14,120 nt of DNA from Thermococcus sp. (GTDB lineage: Archaea > Methanobacteriota_B > Thermococci > Thermococcales > Thermococcaceae): contig JALTMZ010000139.1 of assembly GCA_027001105.1 (NCBI GenBank), positions 862-14,981 on the forward strand, in the 5' to 3' direction. Shown here one piece after another: positions 1 to 5,677 of this stretch (the first letter of the stretch is position 1; every line of letters begins with the position of its first letter). Made by a program: the position numbers and the translations under genes. Below the pieces are notes generated by a model. It was not told the DNA's origin. It was given only the letters and a program-made list of their open reading frames with translations, and ran no database searches.

Positions 1-283
1 TTTCTTCACTTACCAGACTTTGAGGTCTTCCTTCAAAAGCCAAATCTACTATCTTATGGAGCCTGATTTTAATTATCTCCTTCATCAAGTGCTCTGCAAT
101 ATTGAGTTCAGCCAAATAAAGCCTCTCTTCAACTGTTTCTCCCCTTTCCTTTGAACTTTCTGCTCTGAGCTTTAACGCCCGAACTAAGCTATCAAACTCC
201 TTGTAGAATTCCTCATCAAGGGGAGCAAGCTCATTAGATGAAAGCTCCCTCTCAAGGAGTTCTCTAAGTTTTACAATGTCCAA
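1..283 (-). CDS. gins15: GINS complex subunit, GINS15/Gins51 type (partial, 3' end outside window)
   Basis: The 94 codons inside the window read MDIVKLRELLEREL at the N-terminus, followed by an acidic helix, the stretch SSKERGETVEERLYLAEL and then KEIIKIRLHKIVDLAFEGRP. This helical pattern, with a conserved IRLxKI segment, is that of the archaeal GINS15/Gins51 alpha domain. GINS binds MCM helicase and the Cdc45/RecJ-like GAN protein to form the replicative CMG helicase. The start is a TTG (281-283) preceded by GGTGATT with 5-nt spacing; no ATG fits. The gene lies 32 nt downstream of pcn on the same strand, an arrangement I recall from Pyrococcus, so co-transcription is likely. A T6 run (RC of 297-304) lies just before the ribosome site and could cause partial termination. 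The C-terminal beta domain is not visible. The family call is from sequence recall, without a search. Confidence 0.85.
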   Translation of the reverse strand, partial: MDIVKLRELLERELSSNELAPLDEEFYKEFDSLVRALKLRAESSKERGETVEERLYLAELNIAEHLMKEIIKIRLHKIVDLAFEGRPQSLVSEE

Positions 284-315
284 AGGAATCACCTATAAAA
301 AAGAATAAGAGGGAA

Positions 316-1068
316 TCACTCCTCCTCCACTCTTGGCGCAAGGAGGAACGTTAATTTTCCTTCATCTCTTACTGGATAGTCCATCTGGAGGGGCATGTCA
401 TTTCCAAACTGAATGATGACTTCATCTGCCTTGCCAATTCCCTTGACCATATCAGCAAGATAGCTGATCCCATAGGCACTCTTTGTTTCCTCCTGAACTT
501 CAAGATCGAGCAAACCTTCATCTTCAAGTGTGAGCTTTATCTCGACCTCGTTGGTCTCTCCTTCAGCCTTCATTATGAACTCGTTCTCTCTTGCGATGAA
601 CTTCAGGCTGTCGCTGACAAGCGAAGCGTCCTTGACAGCTTCTTTGAGGACTTCACCCAGAACAACTGCTTTTGCTGTGAAGGGCAGCTCTGGGAGTTCA
701 AGCTCAAGCTCTTCCACCTCGATGAGCGGCAGTCTGAATGTTCTTGTTGCTGTTCCCTGAAGGGTTACTTCAAGGAAGTTCTCTTCACCTTTTTTAAGGA
801 TAAGAATGTCCTTGCTCTTTCCCCTCTTGAGGATTTTCTTGAAGTGGTCCATATTAACGCCAATTGTCTCTTCCCCATCAACCTCATATTTTGAGAAAAT
901 TCCAGCCGGCAGGTTGAGATCAATAAGAACGACTCTGCTTGGATCCATTGCCCTCATGCTTATCCCATCTTCAGTAACCTTAAAGGCTGCTTCATCAATC
1001 AAATTGCTTGCCGTTGCTATCAAAGTTGCAAAATCCTTTGCTCCATCAAAAACAATCTCAAACGGCAT
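316..1068 (-). CDS. pcn: DNA polymerase sliding clamp PCNA
   Basis: This 250-aa protein is the homotrimeric sliding clamp that encircles DNA and tethers polymerases B and D, FEN1, DNA ligase, RFC and other PIP-box proteins. The N-terminus MPFEIVFDGAKDF, the stretch DGISMRAMDPSRVVLIDL, the interdomain connecting loop (about 115-130, very acidic: VEELELELPELP) and the C-terminal LLAPRVEEE are diagnostic. Residues reported as inter-subunit ion pairs in Pyrococcus furiosus PCNA are kept: R82, K84, R109, E139, D147, with D143 replaced by Glu. The ATG at 1066-1068 was chosen because GGAGGTG (1074-1080) sits 5 nt upstream; an in-frame GTG two codons earlier lies inside that ribosome site and is unlikely. 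The ribosome site lies within the last codons of the upstream 57-aa gene, which ends 2 nt before the ATG, so translation is probably coupled. Confidence 0.98.
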   Translation of the reverse strand: MPFEIVFDGAKDFATLIATASNLIDEAAFKVTEDGISMRAMDPSRVVLIDLNLPAGIFSKYEVDGEETIGVNMDHFKKILKRGKSKDILILKKGEENFLEVTLQGTATRTFRLPLIEVEELELELPELPFTAKAVVLGEVLKEAVKDASLVSDSLKFIARENEFIMKAEGETNEVEIKLTLEDEGLLDLEVQEETKSAYGISYLADMVKGIGKADEVIIQFGNDMPLQMDYPVRDEGKLTFLLAPRVEEE

Positions 1069-1070
1069 CT

Positions 1071-1244
1071 TCACACCTCCATATCGTTGAGAATTTTGAG
1101 CATCAATCTAACTCTTTCTTTTCCACGAAGTAGATAAGTTTTTCCATTGTTCACATCAGGTATCCTTTTATATGCTTCATCCAACTCCTTTAAAGCCTTT
1201 TCTGCGAGCCTTCTTAAGACTTCAACTTCCTCTCTCATGCTCAT
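1071..1244 (-). CDS. 57-aa uncharacterised protein between tfs and pcn
   Basis: A short open frame fills the gap between tfs and pcn exactly. It starts MSMREEVEVLRRLAEKAL, continues with an amphipathic, highly charged helix, a middle PDVNNGKTY turn, and a second helix LLRGKERVRLMLKIL, ending NDMEV. There is no signal peptide, membrane segment or cysteine. The ATG (1242-1244) shares its A with the tfs TGA, with GGAGGAG at 1254-1260 nine nt upstream; a second in-frame ATG at 1236-1238 is the alternative. Its stop lies 2 nt before the pcn ATG and its last codons carry the pcn ribosome site. This tight fit on both sides, together with codon usage like the neighbours, argues that it is a real gene in a four-gene operon. 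I do not recognise a family. By context it may act in replication or transcription elongation, or it may serve mainly as a coupling leader for pcn; neither is shown. Confidence 0.8.
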   Translation of the reverse strand: MSMREEVEVLRRLAEKALKELDEAYKRIPDVNNGKTYLLRGKERVRLMLKILNDMEV

Positions 1245-1573
1245 CACTCATAGCTCCTCCATGTATAGCCACACTTTGTGCATCTGTAGAATATAGTTGA
1301 GGGCTCATCTCCTGCCCTTGTCTGCAGCTCCCACCAGTAGGCTTCGTCATTTCCACACTTTGGACAGGTTATCTTCACCTTCGGCAGTGTTGCAAGATCT
1401 TGTTCAATTATGGGGATGTCTTCAACCTCATGCTCAACTTTCTGGGTTAGACGGTAAGCCTTAGCAGCCTCTGGGTTTAGAGGCTCCTCATAGCCACACT
1501 TCCTGCAAACAAAGACTCCTCTCTTTCTATCAGGTAGCATTATGCTTCCACACTTTGGGCAGAACTTCACCAT
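1244..1573 (-). CDS. tfs: Transcription factor S (TFIIS-like transcript cleavage factor)
   Basis: TFS stimulates the intrinsic RNA cleavage activity of archaeal RNA polymerase, rescuing backtracked complexes and improving fidelity. The 109-aa product has two zinc ribbons: an N-terminal one with C5, C8, C23, C26 (RPB9-like, CPKCGSIM...CRKCGYEE) and a C-terminal TFIIS-type one with C70, C73, C98, C101. The acidic tip that reaches the polymerase active site is present as D89-E90 in TRAGDEPSTIFYRC. The ATG at 1571-1573 was chosen because GGGGTGA (1579-1585) lies 5 nt upstream; a GTG three codons earlier is inside that site. Length is normal for the family. It is the first gene of the operon tfs/57-aa gene/pcn/GINS, and its stop overlaps the next start (TGATG). 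Confidence 0.96.
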   Translation of the reverse strand: MVKFCPKCGSIMLPDRKRGVFVCRKCGYEEPLNPEAAKAYRLTQKVEHEVEDIPIIEQDLATLPKVKITCPKCGNDEAYWWELQTRAGDEPSTIFYRCTKCGYTWRSYE

Positions 1574-1615
1574 TTTTCTCACCCCTTTAGCCGAGGGTTA
1601 GGTATGTTAGAAGAA

Positions 1616-1624
1616 GATAAAAAG
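1616..1624 (-). promoter_or_regulatory. Probable TATA box of the tfs-pcn-gins operon
   Basis: Read on the minus strand the element is CTTTTTATC preceded by the purine/A-rich CAAAA (BRE-like). It sits about 45 nt upstream of the tfs ATG, which would give a leader of roughly 20 nt. No similarly good element precedes the 57-aa gene or pcn, so this is likely the main promoter of the operon. Predicted from sequence only. Confidence 0.55.
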
Positions 1625-1641
1625 TTTTGCCAAATTGGAAA

Positions 1642-1699
1642 ATGCCTCCATATTGTTACCATAATAGGTTTCAGAAGATATTACCCTATTATGGAGCAT
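1642..1699. repeat. Nested inverted repeat upstream of the tfs promoter
   Basis: A perfect 10-bp inverted repeat, CCATAATAGG (1659-1668) and CCTATTATGG (1685-1694), has a 16-nt loop. A second overlapping pair, ATGCCTCCATA (1642-1652) and TATGGAGCAT (1690-1699), is complementary apart from one bulged C. The right arms overlap, so the two pairings exclude each other. It lies 18-83 bp upstream of the tfs TATA box and more than 100 nt past the glyA stop. It could be an operator for a dimeric regulator or a structure in a glyA read-through transcript; which one cannot be told from sequence. Confidence 0.5.
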
Positions 1700-1738
1700 C
1701 GATGTTAGCAAGAACTTGACATTAAAGTTAAGGGAGTT

Positions 1739-1760
1739 TAGGATTAGCATTAAAATCCTA
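1739..1760. repeat. Small stem-loop downstream of glyA
   Basis: TAGGATT (1739-1745) and AATCCTA (1754-1760) form a perfect 7-bp stem with an 8-nt loop. It lies about 50 nt beyond the glyA stop on the minus strand, after the T-rich terminator. It has no T-run directly after it on the minus strand, so it is not a bacterial-type terminator. Function unknown; a chance AT-rich palindrome is possible. Confidence 0.35.
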
Positions 1761-1791
1761 TGACCCCACATTTTCAGAAAATTGAGACAAT

Positions 1792-1807
1792 AGAGAAAAA
1801 AGAGAAA
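1792..1807 (-). terminator. Poly-T terminator of glyA
   Basis: Directly after the glyA stop the minus strand reads TTTCTCTTTTTTCTCT. Archaeal RNA polymerase terminates at T-rich stretches of this kind without needing a hairpin. It separates glyA from the tfs promoter, supporting separate transcription units. Confidence 0.55.
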
Positions 1808-3085
1808 TCACTCCTTCATTGGCAAACCGTAGTCGAAGGAGTAGTAGACCTTCTGGAACTGCTTTCTGAACTCGAATACTTCCTTCTCGACCTTCTTTGG
1901 ATCCTCTTTGTCAATCAGTACGCGCCTCATGAACCTTGCAATCTCCTTCATATCGTCTTCCATCATTCCAACTCTTGTCATCTCCTGGACACCTATCCTG
2001 AGACCACTTGGTGTGTTGACCTTTTCAAGCGGATCCCATGGCAGGAGGTTCTTGTTAAGGATTATTCCTGCTTCCTCTAAGAGCGGCGCCGCCCATCCGC
2101 CAGCTGCTTCGTGCAAGTCGCTGACATCAACTATAACCTGGTGGCTCTTGGTGTAGCCTTGGTCTTCACCGATGACGTTGAATCCTTCCTCAGCTAAAGC
2201 CTCAGCTAAAGCCTTAGCGTTCTTTACAATCTGCTTTGCGTAAGCTTCACCGTACTCAAGCATCTCCGCCGCTGTGATGACTTTTCCAGCCATGTGATGA
2301 AGGTGGTGGTTGCTGAGAACTCCTGGGAAGATTGCCCACTGGAGCTTTGCAACATCCTCACCAAAGTTCTTATAGAGGATTACACCGCCCTGTGGGCCTG
2401 GGAATGTCTTGTGAGTTGAAGAGGTTATTATATCAGCACCTTCTCTAAGTGGGTCTTGGAACTCTCCTCCAGCAATCAATCCGAGAACGTGTGCCGCATC
2501 GTACATGACATAAGCTCCAACCTCTTTAGCTACTGGAGCGAGCTCTTTGACTGGGTGTGGGAACGGGAACAGTGAACCGCCGAAGACAACGAGCTTTGGC
2601 TCCTTCTCTCTGATGAGCTGAGCTGCTTTGTCAACGTCAATGTTAAAGCTTTCATTGTCAAATGGCCATGTGAAGACGTTGAGACCTCTCATACCAGCTG
2701 CACCAAAGGGCATGTGGCTTATGTGTCCACCGTGAGAGGTGTGAAGGACTATAACGTTGTCTCCAGGCTGTGTGAGGCCAAAGAATGCGGCTTGGTTTGC
2801 GTTTGTACCAGAAATCGGTCTCAGATCTGCAAAATCGCTCTTGAAGAGCTTGCAGAAGAGGTCAACACCAATAAGCTCAACTTCATCAACGTACTTACAT
2901 CCCTGATAATATCTCTGCCTTGGCCAGCCTTCGGCGTATTTATGCATGAAACCACTCGCCACAGCCCTTGTGACACTTGGAGAGGTTACGTTTTCGCTTG
3001 CAATTAAATTAATCGTTGATGCCCTCCACTTTTCGTGCATCTCAACAAACTCCAGAACCTTATCCTTATATTCTGCATAGCTCAT
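1808..3085 (-). CDS. glyA: Serine hydroxymethyltransferase
   Basis: GlyA is a PLP enzyme that interconverts serine and glycine with transfer of a one-carbon unit to a pterin carrier (a tetrahydrofolate-type or modified archaeal cofactor); some archaeal forms also cleave threonine. The 425-aa product contains NLIASENVTSPSV (26-38), the EGWPRQRYYQGCKYVDE segment (52-68), the PLP pocket YDAAHVLGL (195-203, with D196 and H199) and the Schiff-base lysine K226 in SSTHKTFPGPQGG. The length is normal for archaeal GlyA. The ATG (3083-3085) is preceded by GGGGTGAT. It is transcribed alone from a promoter near 3131-3140, back to back with the sir2 unit. The Lys, Asp and His residues are all present and nothing looks truncated. 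Confidence 0.97.
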   Translation of the reverse strand: MSYAEYKDKVLEFVEMHEKWRASTINLIASENVTSPSVTRAVASGFMHKYAEGWPRQRYYQGCKYVDEVELIGVDLFCKLFKSDFADLRPISGTNANQAAFFGLTQPGDNVIVLHTSHGGHISHMPFGAAGMRGLNVFTWPFDNESFNIDVDKAAQLIREKEPKLVVFGGSLFPFPHPVKELAPVAKEVGAYVMYDAAHVLGLIAGGEFQDPLREGADIITSSTHKTFPGPQGGVILYKNFGEDVAKLQWAIFPGVLSNHHLHHMAGKVITAAEMLEYGEAYAKQIVKNAKALAEALAEEGFNVIGEDQGYTKSHQVIVDVSDLHEAAGGWAAPLLEEAGIILNKNLLPWDPLEKVNTPSGLRIGVQEMTRVGMMEDDMKEIARFMRRVLIDKEDPKKVEKEVFEFRKQFQKVYYSFDYGLPMKE

Positions 3086-3130
3086 AGTATCACCCCAAAG
3101 GTTTATGCATGAAATATTTCACTGCCATGT

Positions 3131-3140
3131 AATTTAAAGG
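3131..3140 (-). promoter_or_regulatory. Probable TATA box of glyA
   Basis: On the minus strand CCTTTAAATT is preceded by AAGCAA (BRE-like). It is about 50 nt upstream of the glyA ATG, giving a leader of roughly 20 nt with a strong GGGGTGAT site. The core TTTAAA is self-complementary, so it might also be read toward sir2 on the plus strand. Confidence 0.5.
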
Positions 3141-3181
3141 TTGCTTTAGACAGCCTAATAATGGACATTACATATGTTAAG

Positions 3182-3190
3182 ATTTTAAAG
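3182..3190 (+). promoter_or_regulatory. Candidate TATA element for the sir2 unit
   Basis: ATTTTAAAG lies about 35 nt upstream of the chosen sir2 ATG (3221), which would give a leader of about 10 nt carrying the GGGG at 3211-3214. The alternative is the symmetric TTTAAA at 3133-3138, which would give a transcript starting near 3160. Weak consensus; two possibilities remain. Confidence 0.35.
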
Positions 3191-3220
3191 CCAAAAATAC
3201 GAAAAATATTGGGGAATGGG

Positions 3221-3976
3221 ATGATAGAAGAGGCTGCAAAAATAATTGCACGTTCAAGGTTTTTAATAGCTTTCACCGGAGCGGGAATAAGCGCTGAGAG
3301 CGGAATACCTACGTTTAGAGGAAAAAACGGACTGTGGAAGCAGTATCGTCCGGAAGAACTTGCCACACCTGAAGCTTTTGCCAGAAATCCAAAGCTTGTA
3401 TGGGAGTTTTACAGATGGAGGATGAGGATTATATCAAAAGCTAAACCAAACAAAGCCCACTTAGCTCTGGCTGAACTTGAGAGAATGGGAGTTCTCAAAG
3501 CCGTGATAACCCAGAATGTTGATGATCTGCACAGAGAAGCTGGGAACAAAAACATCATCGAGTTGCATGGTAACATCTTTAGGGTCAAGTGCATACGTTG
3601 TGATTACAGAGAAAATCTCAAAGAAAGTGGAAGACTTGAAAAGTTCCTTGAAGACGAAGATTTACCCAAATGTCCAAAGTGCGGCTCTCTCTTAAGGCCA
3701 GATGTCGTTTGGTTCGGAGAGGCTTTGCCTGAAGGTGCTTTAAGCAAAGCATTCAACTTAGCGAGAAAATCTGATGTGTGTTTAGTTATAGGCACGAGCG
3801 GACAGGTATTTCCAGCGGCATACATACCCTATATAGTCAAAGATAATGGCGGTTATGTGATTGAAATCAATCCAAGCCAAAGCGGAATTACCCCGATAGC
3901 TGACATCTTCATAAGGGGAAAAGCTGGAGAGGTTATGGATGAGCTTTTGAAAAAAGTTGAGGAGCTGAGAGGATGA
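3221..3976 (+). CDS. cobB: NAD-dependent protein deacylase, Sir2 family (CobB/SIRT5-like class III)
   Basis: Sirtuins remove acyl groups from lysine side chains using NAD+, giving nicotinamide and O-acyl-ADP-ribose. The 251-aa product has the NAD-binding [15 protein letters not shown] (20-34), TQNVDDLH (97-104), catalytic H116 in ELHGN, a zinc ribbon C124-x2-C127 and C151-x2-C154, then [10 protein letters not shown] (191-200) and EINP (215-218). Y64 and R67 form the YxxR signature that in SIRT5 and CobB recognises acidic acyl groups such as succinyl-lysine, so desuccinylase activity is possible. The ATG at 3221 was chosen because family members begin close to this point ([13 protein letters not shown]); an upstream in-frame ATG at 3161 would add 20 residues with no clear family match and would require a leaderless message. 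Its stop overlaps the next gene's start (ATGA). A plausible target by analogy is chromatin protein Alba, but the window does not show this. Confidence 0.95.
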   Translation: MIEEAAKIIARSRFLIAFTGAGISAESGIPTFRGKNGLWKQYRPEELATPEAFARNPKLVWEFYRWRMRIISKAKPNKAHLALAELERMGVLKAVITQNVDDLHREAGNKNIIELHGNIFRVKCIRCDYRENLKESGRLEKFLEDEDLPKCPKCGSLLRPDVVWFGEALPEGALSKAFNLARKSDVCLVIGTSGQVFPAAYIPYIVKDNGGYVIEINPSQSGITPIADIFIRGKAGEVMDELLKKVEELRG

Positions 3977-4368
3977 TATTTTTGATTGGATTTGACGATA
4001 ATGAAGTTAAGAAAATCAGAGAAATGATTAGTGAGCTGAAAGTTTATGAAATTCCCCAGTACTGCAAGGACTGGAGTGTGCAGAGCATAGTGGAGAAAGC
4101 GGAAGAGCTTGAAGGCTCGTGTGACTGGCATCTTAAAAAGTTCATTTTAATGCACGATCTTAGAAATCCCCAGATTAAGGAAGTTTTAGCCAAAATAAAG
4201 TCTCTAAACCTCGGAAAGATAATCTTTGCAACCACGACGCCAACTTCACTCACATGGAAGCTTGAGGATTTGCTCGAAGAGCTTATTCGTGAAGACGAAT
4301 ACTTCCAAGAATTGAAGAGAAAAGAAGCACAGCAAAAGAGACTGTATCTGGACATCGGGAAAGGTTAA
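3973..4368 (+). CDS. DUF3783-like protein coupled to sir2
   Basis: The ATG overlaps the sir2 stop as ATGA, so translation is almost certainly coupled. The 131-aa product is soluble and acidic/basic mixed. Residues 1-70 contain short strand-helix elements (MIFLIGF, then KFILMHDL) and residues 82-104 contain [23 protein letters not shown], the pattern 'ATTTPTSxxWxLxxLLxEL' that I associate with DUF3783. A charged helical tail follows. C31 and C50 are the only cysteines. No function is known to me. The strict coupling suggests equal amounts of this protein and the deacylase, possibly as partner or substrate. The HAD gene's TATA box overlaps this gene's stop codon, marking the end of the sir2 unit. 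Confidence 0.75.
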   Translation: MIFLIGFDDNEVKKIREMISELKVYEIPQYCKDWSVQSIVEKAEELEGSCDWHLKKFILMHDLRNPQIKEVLAKIKSLNLGKIIFATTTPTSLTWKLEDLLEELIREDEYFQELKRKEAQQKRLYLDIGKG

Positions 4369-4373
4369 ATATA
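4365..4373 (+). promoter_or_regulatory. Probable TATA box of the HAD-ASCH unit
   Basis: TTAAATATA preceded by GGGAAAGG (BRE-like) overlaps the stop codon (4366-4368) of the upstream gene. It is about 35 nt upstream of the HAD ATG, giving a short leader with GGGGAAGG at 4393-4400. Good match to thermococcal promoters, predicted only. Confidence 0.6.
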
Positions 4374-4402
4374 TTGTTGTCAAAAACGAAACGGGGAAGG
4401 AC

Positions 4403-5131
4403 ATGATTAAGGTTGTATTTTTTGATTTAGATGATACGATAGCTGATACAACAAGGTTAGCTGAAATGGCAAGGAAGAACGCTATAGAAAACATGATCCG
4501 ACATGGCATGCCAGTTGATTTTGATACTGCATATAGCGAGCTTTTAGAACTCATTAATGAGTATGGTAGCAACTTTCCAAGGCATTTTGATTACCTCCTT
4601 AGGCGTTTAGACTTAAAGTATAACCCAAAGTGGGTTGCTGCTGGGGTAATTGCTTACCACAATACAAAATTTGCCTATCTAAGAGAAGTGAGGCATGTGA
4701 GAAAAACCCTCCTTAAGCTTCGGGAGATGGGTTTAAGGCTTGGTATAATCACAGATGGAGACCCCATAAAACAGTGGGAAAAAATTCTGCGCTTGGATTT
4801 AGACGATTTCTTTGAGCATGTTGTTATATCTGACTTTGAAGGAGTTAAGAAGCCACATCCAAAAATTTTCCAGAAAGCACTTAGAATATTTAAAGTCAAA
4901 GCTGAAGAATCTGTAATGGTCGGAGACAGGCTTTATTCAGATATCTACGGAGCAAAAAGCGTGGGCATGCACACAGTCTGGTTCCGCTATGGGAAGTATG
5001 CAAATAGGGAAAAGGAATACAGAGAATACGCAGACTATGAAATCACCGATCTGCTTGACGTTCCGAAAATAATAGAGGTGCTGAACAGTGGCAAAGACGA
5101 TTCAAATAAGGAAGTTCATGCTGATAGATAA
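4403..5131 (+). CDS. HAD-superfamily phosphatase (subfamily IA, TIGR02253-like)
   Basis: A 242-aa haloacid dehalogenase-type hydrolase, probably a Mg-dependent phosphatase acting on a small phosphorylated metabolite. All four motifs are present: I, D8-L-D10-D-T with the nucleophile Asp8; II, T117 in GIITDGD; III, K150 in [18 protein letters not shown] with D175 and D180. A helical cap domain of the C1 type spans about 15-98. The [12 protein letters not shown] start and KFAYLREV segment resemble the archaeal group annotated TIGR02253, some of which carry the name glyceraldehyde-3-phosphate phosphatase; the substrate here is not settled. The ATG follows GGGGAAGG. The last 44 nt overlap the next gene in another frame, so its hydrophilic end (about 230-242) is constrained by two frames. 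Confidence 0.9.
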   Translation: MIKVVFFDLDDTIADTTRLAEMARKNAIENMIRHGMPVDFDTAYSELLELINEYGSNFPRHFDYLLRRLDLKYNPKWVAAGVIAYHNTKFAYLREVRHVRKTLLKLREMGLRLGIITDGDPIKQWEKILRLDLDDFFEHVVISDFEGVKKPHPKIFQKALRIFKVKAEESVMVGDRLYSDIYGAKSVGMHTVWFRYGKYANREKEYREYADYEITDLLDVPKIIEVLNSGKDDSNKEVHADR

Positions 5132-5660
5132 TGCATACAAAGAGCGTATTTTGAAAGGAAAGAAAGTCACAACGATTAGATATGGAAAATATGAAGCCGA
5201 AGAGGGTAGTGAGGTTTACATAGTCATAACCCCAAGCGATACGGCAATAGCTAAAGCTAAGATAAAAGGTATCACAAAAAAGAAGGTCAAAGAGCTCACC
5301 AACGAGGATGCAAAGAGGGATGGTTTTAAAGACGTTAGAGAGCTTTTGAGAACTTTAAACAGAATCTATGGAGAGCTTTATGGGGATGATGAAATTACGA
5401 TCATCGAGTTTGAAGTTATAAAACAGTTCAAAGAGGGAATACCCCTAAAATGGCTCAAGGGCTTGAATTACAGAGACCCCTATGAAATAGCCAAGCTTTA
5501 TGTCGAAAACAACCTGAAAATTTCTCCAGATGTTGATTTGATTGTGAGAAAAGTCCATGAAGAGGGATTGAAAGCTGCAGTGAAGAGATATGGACCAAAG
5601 AGGGTTAGAGACGCATTGCTGAAGGCTTATCATGAACTTTATGCTAAAGGAATAATTTAA
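5088..5660 (+). CDS. ASCH-domain protein with C-terminal extension
   Basis: The 190-aa product has an ASCH domain (PUA-like beta barrel fold) at about 8-113: [17 protein letters not shown], the signature [10 protein letters not shown] (24-33), a strand-rich middle, the [12 protein letters not shown] loop (69-80) and IIEFEVI. ASCH proteins are predicted to bind RNA or modified nucleobases; some bacterial ones are amidohydrolases acting on N4-acetylcytidine. A second, mostly helical part (114-190) contains a [22 protein letters not shown] helix region and is not part of the ASCH core. The GTG start (5088) has GAGGTG 7 nt upstream inside the HAD gene; an ATG at 5118 (with a poorer site, AGGAAG, 3 nt away) would cut the first strand. 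It overlaps the HAD gene by 44 nt. It faces tldE tail to tail across a 17-nt gap. The exact activity is unknown. Confidence 0.82.
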   Translation: MAKTIQIRKFMLIDNAYKERILKGKKVTTIRYGKYEAEEGSEVYIVITPSDTAIAKAKIKGITKKKVKELTNEDAKRDGFKDVRELLRTLNRIYGELYGDDEITIIEFEVIKQFKEGIPLKWLKGLNYRDPYEIAKLYVENNLKISPDVDLIVRKVHEEGLKAAVKRYGPKRVRDALLKAYHELYAKGII

Positions 5661-5677
5661 AGAAAAGGGGAAAGAAG

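Noticed and set aside
1072..1074. GTG starts just before the ATG of pcn, and likewise for tfs, tldD and corA
   Set aside because: In each case the GTG is part of the GGTG ribosome site itself, and the ATG 6-9 nt downstream has correct spacing and fits the family N-terminus.
1760..2156. Open frames on the plus strand across the end of glyA
   Set aside because: They are mirror frames of a strongly conserved gene, lack good ribosome sites and resemble no protein.
2188..2211. Tandem 12-bp repeat (CCTCAGCTAAAG twice) in glyA
   Set aside because: It encodes the helix ALAEALAE, a common pattern in this part of GlyA, and there are only two copies.
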